This document shows, in pieces, positions 1-6,851 of a stretch of 10,932 nt of DNA (position 1 is its first letter; the number at the start of each line of letters is the position of its first letter). The stretch is taken from assembly GCA_023415845.1 (NCBI GenBank), contig JAEZJB010000465.1, positions 1-10,932 on the forward strand, given 5' to 3'. The position numbers and the translations under genes were made by a program. The stretch comes from Chloroflexota bacterium. Lineage in GTDB: Bacteria > Chloroflexota > Chloroflexia > Thermomicrobiales > UBA6265. The notes under the pieces were generated by a model. That model worked only from the letters and a program-made list of their open reading frames with translations, did no database searches and was not told the DNA's origin.

Positions 1-19
1 AGGACCCGTCGAGGGAGCC

Positions 20-1936
20 CTAGCCTTCGAACGGCTTGAGCAGACCCTGGTAGATCAGCATCGCCGGGATGGCGTCCGCGTACGGGCTGTTCTTCAGGAT
101 TGGATCGTCATCGGCCGGCCAGGCTTCGACACGCACGCCTTCGAGACCGGCGTTGTTGCCGTAGCGCTCGAACAACGGAATCTTCGGCAGCAGCGTGTTA
201 TAGACCTTGGTCATCGTCGCGACGTCTGCCTTCTGGGCATCGACATCGAGACCGAGGGCCGAGTTCACGACCAGCTCGTTGAGGTCCACGGTTTCACCAT
301 CGATTTCCTGCTCGAGCGGGAAGGCGATGCCCTCACCACCATTGTTGATGGCGAGCGTGTTGTTGGTGAAGAAGGCCTCGGTGAAGGCAAAGTGCGGGTG
401 CGGGTTGTTGGACGAACCCCAACCGCGGATTGCCAGGTCGAAGTTGCCCTGATCGACATCAATCGGGTGCTGAGTGTAGGTGACGGCCCGCGGCTCGATC
501 TGGAAACCGAACTGGTTGAGCTGATCGGCCAGCGCCTGACCGGCAGCGGACCAGTCGGCAAATTCGGCCGGGAACGACAGCTCGAAGGCAGCCGGCTGGC
601 CGTTCGGGGTCACCCAGCTGTCGCCATCCTTGGTCCAGCCCGCTTCTTCGAGCAGCTGGGTGGCGGTGTCGAGATTGGTCTCGTAGGTGTTGAGGGTGCC
701 GAGGAAATCCTCGTCCAGCCAGTTCGGGACCAGGTTGTCGCTGAAACCGGTGTAGTACTGGATTGCCACACCGGAGTCGGCCAGCGAGAAGAACCCGATC
801 TGGTCACCGTCGATCGCGTAGGCAAGAGCCTGACGCGCGCGGTAGTCGCCGAACGCCTCCGGGTACTTGGCGAAGTTCATCAGCAGCGCCGGGCCGGAGT
901 ACACGGGCGGGCGGAGGACGCGGATGCCATTGGCGAGCATTTCCTGCTCGGTGGCCGGGGCGAACCCGTGGGTTGCATAGTCGACATCACCGGAGAGGAC
1001 GACAGCGGAGATGGTGTCGGTCTCGCCGTTGAAGTTGATGATGCGATCGAAGAGCGCGTTGTCGGCGATCCACGACTTGTCGTTCTTCACCAGCGTCATC
1101 TGGGCGTTGGTGATGCTGGCCTCGTCGATCATGTACGGGCCAGTGGCGGGCGGAAGCGTCGGGCGGAACTGGTTGAACTGCTCGAGCAGCTGCGCGCCTT
1201 CGGGATCATCGACCGTAAGGCCCTGTTCCTTGAAGACCTGGCGGGCCTGCTCGGCCCACTCACCGAAGATCGACGACGGGCGCGGCGGCAGGCCGCGGAT
1301 GATGTAGCGCTCGACCACGGTCGACGGCACCGCGAGATGGGCGTGAACCGTGTAGTCATCGACGGCCACGACATCGTCGATGTACTTCCAGAGGGTGTTG
1401 GAAAGGATCTTGGCGCACCACAGGGTGTCGACCACATCGGCGGCGGTGAATGGAGTGTCATCACTCCACATCACACCTTCCTGCAGCTTGATCTCGAAGG
1501 TGTTGGCCTGGTCCGTGACGGGGGTCGCGTCAGCGGCGGGAGTGGCAGCGCTGGCGGCGAAGGTATCGCTGTAGGTGAAGCCCCATTCGGTGGCGAGCAG
1601 CGGCAGCCATTCGTCATCGGCCCAGAAATACATGCCGAGCGGTGCCCAGATCATTTCACCATAGACCGTGCCGGACGGCGGCAGGATGCCATCGGTGACG
1701 AAGGTGTTGAAGTGACCACCCGACCCGGTATCGAGGTACGGGTAGGCGCCGTGGAACTCGTATCCACCATCCTGGGCTCGCACCACGCGACCACCGGATG
1801 CAGCTGGACCCGCCATCACGGAAGCGACCGAGCCACCCGCAAATACGGCAGCACCGAGGGCGGCCGAACCCGTGCCCATCAGGCGTCGACGGGAGATGGT
1901 GCCACCCATTGCTCGCTTGATCATGTTGTCCGACAT
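20..1936 (-). CDS. ABC transporter substrate-binding protein, family 5 (Dpp/Opp type), Tat-exported
   Basis: A 638-residue extracytoplasmic solute receptor that would deliver ligand to the permeases encoded upstream (positions 4534-6548). The N-terminus carries a twin-arginine signal (S15-R-R-R-L-M20) followed by an Ala/Gly-rich hydrophobic stretch to about residue 42. There is no lipobox cysteine, so the protein looks released or surface-held rather than lipid-anchored. The family-5 hallmark GVMWSDDTPFTAADVV is at residues 154-169, and a second typical block (RQALAYAID) is near 368-376. It is longer than E. coli DppA (about 535 aa), partly through an Ala/Thr/Pro-rich insert at residues 126-143. 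The ATG is chosen because a perfect AGGAGG lies 6 nt upstream. It is the last gene of the importer cluster, separated from the ATPase gene by 288 bp with its own promoter-like and dyad elements. Family assignment is firm. The ligand is unknown: peptide, oligosaccharide or another polar compound are all possible for this family. Confidence 0.93.
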   Translation of the reverse strand: MSDNMIKRAMGGTISRRRLMGTGSAALGAAVFAGGSVASVMAGPAASGGRVVRAQDGGYEFHGAYPYLDTGSGGHFNTFVTDGILPPSGTVYGEMIWAPLGMYFWADDEWLPLLATEWGFTYSDTFAASAATPAADATPVTDQANTFEIKLQEGVMWSDDTPFTAADVVDTLWCAKILSNTLWKYIDDVVAVDDYTVHAHLAVPSTVVERYIIRGLPPRPSSIFGEWAEQARQVFKEQGLTVDDPEGAQLLEQFNQFRPTLPPATGPYMIDEASITNAQMTLVKNDKSWIADNALFDRIINFNGETDTISAVVLSGDVDYATHGFAPATEQEMLANGIRVLRPPVYSGPALLMNFAKYPEAFGDYRARQALAYAIDGDQIGFFSLADSGVAIQYYTGFSDNLVPNWLDEDFLGTLNTYETNLDTATQLLEEAGWTKDGDSWVTPNGQPAAFELSFPAEFADWSAAGQALADQLNQFGFQIEPRAVTYTQHPIDVDQGNFDLAIRGWGSSNNPHPHFAFTEAFFTNNTLAINNGGEGIAFPLEQEIDGETVDLNELVVNSALGLDVDAQKADVATMTKVYNTLLPKIPLFERYGNNAGLEGVRVEAWPADDDPILKNSPYADAIPAMLIYQGLLKPFEG

Positions 1937-1942
1937 CCGATT

Positions 1943-1948
1943 CCTCCT
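1943..1948 (-). promoter_or_regulatory. Consensus Shine-Dalgarno of the binding-protein gene
   Basis: The minus strand reads AGGAGG here, 6 nt before the ATG whose last base is 1936. This is the strongest ribosome binding site in the window. It fits a binding protein made in excess over its permeases, and it decides the start codon. Confidence 0.85.
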
Positions 1949-1965
1949 GTGAAACCGACTTCAGC

Positions 1966-1984
1966 AGGCACCACAATGGTGCCT
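1966..1984 (-). promoter_or_regulatory. Perfect inverted repeat in the binding-protein leader
   Basis: AGGCACCA-CAA-TGGTGCCT has 8-bp perfect arms around a 3-nt centre and starts 30 bp before the ATG. In RNA it would form a stable hairpin just upstream of the Shine-Dalgarno, and in DNA it could be an operator. No T-run follows it, so it is not a classical terminator. A related dyad with the same GGCAC/GTGCC half-sites is at 10335-10352, in front of the PLP-enzyme gene. The inverted repeat is directly visible; its role is inferred. Confidence 0.55.
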
Positions 1985-2043
1985 CGCCACTTCCTGCAAT
2001 CGGGGGCCTTCAGCCGCCCGGTGCCTGGAATCCGAAATGCATG

Positions 2044-2061
2044 GGTGAACAGGCGTTCACC
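2044..2061 (-). promoter_or_regulatory. Perfect inverted repeat GGTGAAC-N4-GTTCACC, operator candidate
   Basis: Seven-bp perfect arms flank a 4-nt centre (AGGC on the plus strand). It lies 36-53 bp downstream of the -10-like TATATT at 2097-2102, reading on the minus strand, and upstream of the binding-protein gene. Size and symmetry resemble a dimeric repressor site of the GntR or LacI kind, but no regulator gene is present in the window. It could instead be a leader hairpin. Confidence 0.45.
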
Positions 2062-2096
2062 GGGTCCCGCCGAATGTGATTTCCGTGCACGGGGGA

Positions 2097-2105
2097 AATA
2101 TAGCA
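2097..2105 (-). promoter_or_regulatory. Extended -10 promoter candidate for the binding-protein gene
   Basis: The minus strand reads TGCTATATT, matching the extended -10 form TGN-TATAAT with one mismatch in the hexamer. There is no good -35, as expected for extended -10 promoters. It lies inside the 288-bp gap between the ATPase F stop (2225) and the binding-protein start (1936), suggesting that the binding protein can be transcribed separately from the permease genes. Prediction by eye only. Confidence 0.35.
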
Positions 2106-2184
2106 CCGACGCCCAGGGAACGTTTGTGCGAGATGCTGCATGCGGGAACGACCCCGTGCCTGGCTCGGAACTCCTCCCAAACCG

Positions 2185-2222
2185 GCCCGATGCCGATTGG
2201 GTCAGGTGCCCGAATGCCATTG
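2185..2222. repeat. Short imperfect direct repeat just after the ATPase F stop
   Basis: GCCCGATGCCGATTG (2185-2199) and GCCCGAATGCCATTG (2208-2222) are near copies with a 23-bp period, ending next to the stop codon at 2225. Function unknown. It may be a small local duplication that drifted. Confidence 0.3.
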
Positions 2223-2224
2223 AT

Positions 2225-3283
2225 TCAGTCGGCCGCACTGGCGGCCTGGTTCTGGGCGGCGATGGCCTCATCGAACATGGTGATGCCATCGCCGCCGTTC
2301 TCGATGTCCTGCACGACGACGTGACAGGCCACCTCCCGACCGTTACCGACATCCACCAGCGGTGGAACTTTCGTGTCGCAAAGTCCCTGCTGCCAGAATG
2401 TGCAGCGAGGATGGAAGACGCAGCCGCCGGGGAGATTCGCCAGGTTGGGAATGTCCAACGACCGCAGATGCAGTTTGTTCTTGGAACGAGTCAGGTCGGG
2501 ATCGGCTTCGGGAATCGCCGCCGCCAGCGCCCGCGTGTAGGGGTGCATGGCACGGCCGATGATTTGCGGGGTGCGGCCATACTCAATGAGCTTGCCGACA
2601 TACATCACCCCGACCCGGCCTTCCCAGGCGAAATACTTCACGACTGCCAGGTCGTGCGTGATGAAGAGGAAGGTGACCCCGAGTTCGTTACGCAGCTTCA
2701 ATAGCGTATTCAGCAACGAAACCCGGATCGACACATCGACCATCGAGACCGACTCGTCGGCGATGATCATCCGCGGATTCAGGGTCATCGCCCGCGCAAT
2801 CGAAATGCGCTGCCGCTGGCCGCCTGAAAGCTGATGCGGGTATTTGTCGATGAAGTTCTCGACCGGGCGGCAGTCGACCAGTTCGAGCAGCTCGCCGGCC
2901 TTTTGGGTAGCCTCGCGCTTGTTCTTCACCAGTTTGTGGTGCAGCAGCGGCGCTCGGAGCGTATCCCCGATGGTGTGAACGGGATTCAGGGAGGCATAGG
3001 GGTCCTGGTGAATGATCTGGACCGCCTTGCGATATTCCTTGAATTCATTCTTGGACATCCGCGCGATGTCCTTGCCTTCGAAAATGACCTGCCCGCTGGT
3101 CGGTGGAATCATGCCGGCAGCCATCCGGGCGACAGTGGTCTTGCCCGAGCCGCTCTCACCCACCAGGCAGAGGATGTCGCTGGGATTGAGGGTGAGCGAG
3201 ACATTGTCTGCGGCACGAATCGTGCCGCGCTTGGTGTCGTATTCCTTGACCAGATTCTGCAACTGCATGATTGGTTCTGGCAT
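2225..3283 (-). CDS. Dpp/Opp-type ABC transporter ATP-binding protein F
   Basis: A 352-residue cytoplasmic ATPase that would pair with protein D (3357-4490) to power the importer. In order: Walker A GESGSGKT (residues 42-49), Q-loop HQDPYASLNP (Q93), signature LSGGQ (152-156), Walker B MIIADE (172-177) and H-loop FITHDL (H210). The oligopeptide-type C-terminal domain carries GGCVFHPRC, with cysteines C288, C294, C302 and C320. This four-cysteine set corresponds to the iron-sulfur site seen in solved oligopeptide permeases. Two positions are unusual: the residue after the catalytic glutamate is Ser rather than Pro (DES), and the D-loop is SMVD rather than SALD. The ATG at 3283 has only a weak upstream GGAAC; Met6 is an alternative start. 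The gene follows ATPase D after 73 bp and is probably in the same transcript. Confidence 0.95.
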   Translation of the reverse strand: MPEPIMQLQNLVKEYDTKRGTIRAADNVSLTLNPSDILCLVGESGSGKTTVARMAAGMIPPTSGQVIFEGKDIARMSKNEFKEYRKAVQIIHQDPYASLNPVHTIGDTLRAPLLHHKLVKNKREATQKAGELLELVDCRPVENFIDKYPHQLSGGQRQRISIARAMTLNPRMIIADESVSMVDVSIRVSLLNTLLKLRNELGVTFLFITHDLAVVKYFAWEGRVGVMYVGKLIEYGRTPQIIGRAMHPYTRALAAAIPEADPDLTRSKNKLHLRSLDIPNLANLPGGCVFHPRCTFWQQGLCDTKVPPLVDVGNGREVACHVVVQDIENGGDGITMFDEAIAAQNQAASAAD

Positions 3284-3302
3284 GGTCAGTTCCGTTTCCA
3301 GT

Positions 3303-3314
3303 GGGCCATGGCCC
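3303..3314. repeat. 12-bp perfect palindrome between the two ATPase genes
   Basis: GGGCCATGGCCC lies in the 73-bp spacer between ATPase D (stop at 3357) and ATPase F (start at 3283). It has no loop, so it would not make a good RNA hairpin. GC-rich palindromes this short arise by chance, and no function is claimed. Confidence 0.2.
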
Positions 3315-3356
3315 GTTGTTGCTGCGCTCGCGAACGTTAAGGCCGGCGCGGCATCA

Positions 3357-4490
3357 TCACGTCGAAGCGATGTTGGCAGTCACGATGCGTTCGGCTTCCA
3401 TCCGCTCCCAGATTGCCTGGTCCTTGGTGACCTTGTCCGCGTGATGGCAGGCGGCCAGGTGGGTGGCACCGACATCGACGAGCGGCGGGCGTTCCTTGCT
3501 GCAGATCTCGGTCGCATACGGGCAACGCGGGTGGAACGGGCAGCCGGACGGAATGCGGAGCAGGTTCGGCGTCGCGCCCGGAATCGCCGCCAAGGGCGTG
3601 AACTCCTCGCCAACGATCGGTGGCACGGCGTTGAGCAGTCCCACCGAATAGGGATGCTTCGGGTTGTAGAAGACGTCACGGACCGGTCCGTACTCCACCA
3701 GTTCACCGGCGTACATGGTGGCGACGCGGTCGGCGAGTTCGGCGGCCAGCGAGAGGTCGTGCGAGATGAAGATCATCGTGAAGTCGAGCTTGTCGCGCAG
3801 GTCCTTCACCACGTCGATGATGGCGCGCTGGGTCAGGATATCGAGAGCGGTCGTTGGCTCGTCGAGAATGATGAGTTGCGGTTCGAGGAGCAGCGCGAGG
3901 GCGATCGAGACCCGCTGGCGCATACCGCCCGAAAGCTCGTGAGGGTAGGAGTTGTAGACCCGGTCGGCATCGAGCTGGACGGCCTTGAGCAACTCCAGCG
4001 TCCGGTCCCGCACCTGCTTCTTGTTGGTCCGGCCGTGGGCGCGAGCTGTTTCGAAGAACGTGTCGCTCACCTTCATGACCGGATTGAGCGAGTTTTGCGC
4101 CGCCTGAAAAACCATGGCGCATTCATTCCAGCGGAACTTGCGGAACTCCTTGTCGCTGATCGACAGGAGCTCCTGGGTTTGCCCGTTGCTGTTTCGGTAG
4201 GTGGCCTTGCCCTTCGACACCCGGGCGGTACGCACCAGCATCCGGAGCAGGGCGAAGCCCAGGGTCGACTTGCCAGACCCGCTCTCGCCAATCAGGGCGA
4301 TGGCCTCACCCTGGCGAATGTCGAGTGACACGCCCCGGACGGCCTGCATCCAGCCGGCGGGCGTCTTGTATTCCACCCAGAGATCTTCAACCGAGAGGAT
4401 GACGGGCGCCGTTGACTCGGACGTGCCGCGAATGGCATTCCGCCGGATCTCCTCTTCGGTGCGCACCTTGCTGTTGTAATCGGTAACCAC
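3357..4490 (-). CDS. Dpp/Opp-type ABC transporter ATP-binding protein D
   Basis: A 377-residue cytoplasmic ATPase, the partner of protein F. It shows Walker A GESGSGKS (residues 68-75), Q-loop FQAAQNSLNP (Q129), signature LSGGM (186-190), Walker B LIILDEP (206-212), D-loop TALD and H-loop FISHDL (H244). The C-terminal domain has SGCPFHPRC and four cysteines (C317, C323, C330, C348) in the spacing used for a [4Fe-4S] cluster in related oligopeptide permeases. All catalytic residues are canonical, unlike protein F, so this should be a fully active site. About 28 residues precede the nucleotide-binding fold, making it longer than E. coli DppD (about 327 aa). The start codon is GTG, preceded by GGGAAGGA ending 6 nt upstream. 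The gene follows permease C after 43 bp. Confidence 0.95.
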   Translation of the reverse strand: MVTDYNSKVRTEEEIRRNAIRGTSESTAPVILSVEDLWVEYKTPAGWMQAVRGVSLDIRQGEAIALIGESGSGKSTLGFALLRMLVRTARVSKGKATYRNSNGQTQELLSISDKEFRKFRWNECAMVFQAAQNSLNPVMKVSDTFFETARAHGRTNKKQVRDRTLELLKAVQLDADRVYNSYPHELSGGMRQRVSIALALLLEPQLIILDEPTTALDILTQRAIIDVVKDLRDKLDFTMIFISHDLSLAAELADRVATMYAGELVEYGPVRDVFYNPKHPYSVGLLNAVPPIVGEEFTPLAAIPGATPNLLRIPSGCPFHPRCPYATEICSKERPPLVDVGATHLAACHHADKVTKDQAIWERMEAERIVTANIAST

Positions 4491-4533
4491 GCGCTGTCCT
4501 TCCCGTTCTCGCTAAGTCGCCGAGCCGAAATCC

Positions 4534-5454
4534 CTATCCCTCGCGGAGGCGCGGATTGAAGATGTCTTCGAGGGAGCGCGACATCAGGACCAGGGAAAGC
4601 TGCAGCATGGTGATCATGAAGATCGGCGACATGATGAACCACATGGCATCGGGATTGTTGAGGGCACCCTGCTGGTAGCCCTGCTGAATCATGAGGCCCC
4701 AGTTGTTGCCCGCCAGTGAGACCAGGCCGAGGAAGTAGAGGATGACCTGACCATAGATGGCGCCGGTCATGCCGGCCACGAAGTTGATGACGATGTAACT
4801 CATCATGTTGGGCAACACCTCCCTGAACAGGAGATGAGCGGTGCCCAGATCGAGCATCCTCGCGGCTTCGACGTACTCACGCTCCTTGAGCGACAGCACC
4901 TGGGCGCGCACGGCACGGAGCAGGGTTGGCCACCCCGTCAGGGCCAGGATGAGCACCAGCAACCACGGGGAGTTGAGCTTGACAAACGCGGCCAGCACAC
5001 CGAGCAGGATGATGGTCGGCACGGTCAGCACGATGTCGGTGATCGTGAGCACGACGAGGTCGAACTTGCCACCGATCATCGCCGCCAGCGCCCCGAAAAT
5101 CACCGAGATGGCCGTCGAGAGCAGTGCGGCCGCGGCCGCGACGAGCAACAGGCTGCGGCCGCCCATCACGATCTGGTACCAGGTGTCCTTGGCCAGGTAG
5201 TCGGTGCCCAGCCAGTGGTCACGTGAGGGCGTGGCGAAGACGTTGCGGCCGTCACTGGGGTTGGTGTCGGGCATGAAGAACGGCCCGATGAACGCCAGGA
5301 GCAGGATGGCGACAAAGACGAAGAAGGCGATGGTGCCAACCTTGTTGTTGGCCGCGAAGTTGCGCCAGAACGACCGGGGTTTCGGGTTCTGGGCAAAGTC
5401 GTTGGGATCGGTGGCCGTCTGGATCTCGGCCGGCTGAATAACCTGGTCGACCAT
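4534..5454 (-). CDS. Dpp/Opp-type ABC transporter permease C
   Basis: A 306-residue inner-membrane subunit with about six transmembrane segments (roughly residues 40-60, 101-128, 133-158, 162-176, 216-240 and 262-284) after a cytoplasmic N-terminal tail. The short motif HWLGTDYLAKD at 80-90 matches the DppC/OppC signature (H.lGTD..GrD). The coupling (EAA) loop is at 193-215. It begins EYVEAAR but then reads MLDLG, where the family normally has ALGAS, and REVLP where RHILP is usual. The conserved glycine appears two positions late. The gene starts 5 bp after the permease B stop, with GGGAG inside the end of that gene as its ribosome site, so the two are translationally linked. Confidence 0.94.
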   Translation of the reverse strand: MVDQVIQPAEIQTATDPNDFAQNPKPRSFWRNFAANNKVGTIAFFVFVAILLLAFIGPFFMPDTNPSDGRNVFATPSRDHWLGTDYLAKDTWYQIVMGGRSLLLVAAAAALLSTAISVIFGALAAMIGGKFDLVVLTITDIVLTVPTIILLGVLAAFVKLNSPWLLVLILALTGWPTLLRAVRAQVLSLKEREYVEAARMLDLGTAHLLFREVLPNMMSYIVINFVAGMTGAIYGQVILYFLGLVSLAGNNWGLMIQQGYQQGALNNPDAMWFIMSPIFMITMLQLSLVLMSRSLEDIFNPRLREG

Positions 5455-5459
5455 GGTGG

Positions 5460-6548
5460 CTATCTCCCGGAGCGGATGCGCGGATCGAGCCGGCTGTAGA
5501 GCAGGTCGGCGGCCAGGTTGGCCAGCACCACGGAAATCGTGATCATCAGGAAGATGCCCTGCAGCAAGGTGTAGTCGCGGCGCTGGATAGCCGAGAAGAG
5601 CCGCTCACCAATGCCTTCGTATTTGAAGATGGGTTCCACCAGCAGTGAGCCGCCGACCACGAAGCCGATGGCGATGGTGAGCTGGGTGAAGAGCGGCAGA
5701 ATGGCGTTGCGCCCGACATAGAAGAAGAGAATTCGCCATTCGGGAACGCCTCGCGCCCGCGCAGCGGTCACGAAATCTTCCTCCAGGGCTGAAATCGTTG
5801 AGCTCTTCATCAGAAGCATCCAGCCGCCGATCGACGTCAGCACATAGACCGCAATCGGAAGTGACGCATGGTAGAGGGCGTCAGTGATGAAGCTCCAGGT
5901 GAAGCCCACCTCCTGTCCAGAGGAAATGGCTCCCCGCATTTTGGCGATGGGAATCCAGCCCAGGCGCACACCAAAGGTCATCAGGATGACGATGGCGAGC
6001 AGGTAGTTCGGGATGGATTGGGTGATGGAGGCAAACCCCGAGAGCAGGCCTTCGGATGTGGTGTTCCGCCGGTAGGCCATGATCATCCCGAGCATCGAGC
6101 CCAGCGCGAACGACAGCAGCAGGGCGGTACCCACACTGAAAATCGTCCACCAGATGCGGCTATTGATGATTTCGAGTACGGAGGAACCGGGGTTGGTCAG
6201 CGACTGCCCGAGGTTTCCACGGGCAAGATCCTGCAGGTAATCGACGTATTGCTCGGGGAGCGACTTGTCGACATCGACGGCGTAGAGCGACATCGCCTGG
6301 TTCTTGGCATCCTCGTAGGAATACCCGTACTGGGTCATCTGCTGGTTGATGTAGACCTGGACGGGATCGCCCGGCAACAGCCGAATGAGAAAAAAGATCA
6401 GCGACGACACGAAGAAAATCGTCAGGATCGCGCGAATGACACGCCGGACCACAAAGTTCCCGGCCACTCGCCCATACCAGGGCGAATCCTGCCTGGCGAC
6501 ATTCTGGATCGGCACACTCTCGGCCGCTACATCGGCTATGTCAGCCAT
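5460..6548 (-). CDS. Dpp/Opp-type ABC transporter permease B
   Basis: A 362-residue inner-membrane subunit, first gene of the importer cluster. About 33 polar residues precede the first membrane segment (about 34-58), which runs into the LLPGDP motif (57-62) typical of DppB/OppB. Further segments are near 133-158, 172-200, 224-248, 283-310 and 332-352. The coupling loop EEDFVTAARARG (256-267) is canonical, and the C-terminus has the usual YSRLDPRIR. The N-terminal extension makes it slightly longer than E. coli DppB (about 339 aa). The ATG at 6548 is preceded by a purine-rich GGAGAGGGTGGGG. It forms a minimal heterodimeric translocation pore with permease C. The long leader before it (6549-6851) carries promoter-like and repeated elements. 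Confidence 0.95.
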   Translation of the reverse strand: MADIADVAAESVPIQNVARQDSPWYGRVAGNFVVRRVIRAILTIFFVSSLIFFLIRLLPGDPVQVYINQQMTQYGYSYEDAKNQAMSLYAVDVDKSLPEQYVDYLQDLARGNLGQSLTNPGSSVLEIINSRIWWTIFSVGTALLLSFALGSMLGMIMAYRRNTTSEGLLSGFASITQSIPNYLLAIVILMTFGVRLGWIPIAKMRGAISSGQEVGFTWSFITDALYHASLPIAVYVLTSIGGWMLLMKSSTISALEEDFVTAARARGVPEWRILFFYVGRNAILPLFTQLTIAIGFVVGGSLLVEPIFKYEGIGERLFSAIQRRDYTLLQGIFLMITISVVLANLAADLLYSRLDPRIRSGR

Positions 6549-6605
6549 CCAGCCCCACCCTCTCCATAGCTACGCCATTCATACCCAACGCGGCAGACAT
6601 TCGTC

Positions 6606-6641
6606 TGCACATCATTGTGCATTCTCCCAATACTTGTGCAT
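6606..6641. repeat. Cluster of TTGTGCAT boxes, operator candidate
   Basis: TTGTGCAT occurs twice as an exact direct repeat (6615-6622 and 6634-6641, 19-bp period). The first copy also forms a perfect inverted repeat TGCACA-TCAT-TGTGCA (6606-6621). Three half-sites in 36 bp, 58-93 bp before the permease B start, suggest a regulator binding region. No regulator gene in the window identifies the protein. Confidence 0.45.
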
Positions 6642-6679
6642 CACGCACCATTCGGCGTGCGGTGCCGGAAGGTGTCGGT

Positions 6680-6709
6680 AGCGTACCAGTCGGGATTCGA
6701 GCGATTCAA
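6680..6709 (-). promoter_or_regulatory. Promoter candidate upstream of permease B (proximal)
   Basis: On the minus strand, TTGAAT (6704-6709), an 18-bp spacer and TACGCT (6680-6685). The -35 matches 4 of 6 consensus bases and the -10 matches 3 of 6. Transcription from it would pass through the TTGTGCAT boxes. Weak, visual prediction. Confidence 0.25.
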
Positions 6710-6730
6710 CCAGCTCACCCCAAACTGTGT

Positions 6731-6759
6731 ACCGTATTCAGGACTTTTCGCCGGTCCAA
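6731..6759 (-). promoter_or_regulatory. Promoter candidate upstream of permease B (distal), TTGGAC-17-TACGGT
   Basis: On the minus strand, TTGGAC (6754-6759), exactly 17 bp, then TACGGT (6731-6736). The same -10 hexamer at the same spacing from a TTGNNN box occurs upstream of the PLP-enzyme gene (10392-10420). The repeated arrangement raises confidence over either site alone. Confidence 0.4.
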
Positions 6760-6851
6760 TCGCAGAAACATGCTCGGGAAATTGGGCGGTTGTTACAGAT
6801 TGCCTGATTTCAATGGTCCAGCCACCTAATCCCCGTGCCAGCCTCCGTGAA

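Larger units (their letters stand above)
6549..6851. other. 303-bp intergenic region upstream of permease B
   Basis: No convincing gene is present. The stretch is richer in A and T than its surroundings. Reading on the minus strand it holds two promoter-like pairs (6731-6759 and 6680-6709), then a cluster of TGCACA-type boxes (6606-6641), then the ribosome site of permease B. No hairpin followed by a T-run is seen after the oxidoreductase stop at 6852, so read-through from the upstream genes is possible. Confidence 0.6.

Noticed and set aside
1966..1984. The strong dyad read as a terminator of the importer operon.
   Set aside because: There is no T-run on either strand, and it lies 240 bp after the ATPase F stop and only 30 bp before the next gene's ATG. 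A leader hairpin or operator fits better.
392..2704. 770-codon open frame on the plus strand, antisense to the binding-protein and ATPase F genes.
   Set aside because: Its translation has no recognisable domain and it runs opposite two certain genes. Long antisense frames are common in GC-rich DNA, because codon bias in the real gene removes stops on the other strand.
3012..4328. 438-codon open frame on the plus strand, antisense to the ATPase genes.
   Set aside because: No motif, no ribosome site, and it crosses two well-supported genes. It is a composition artefact.
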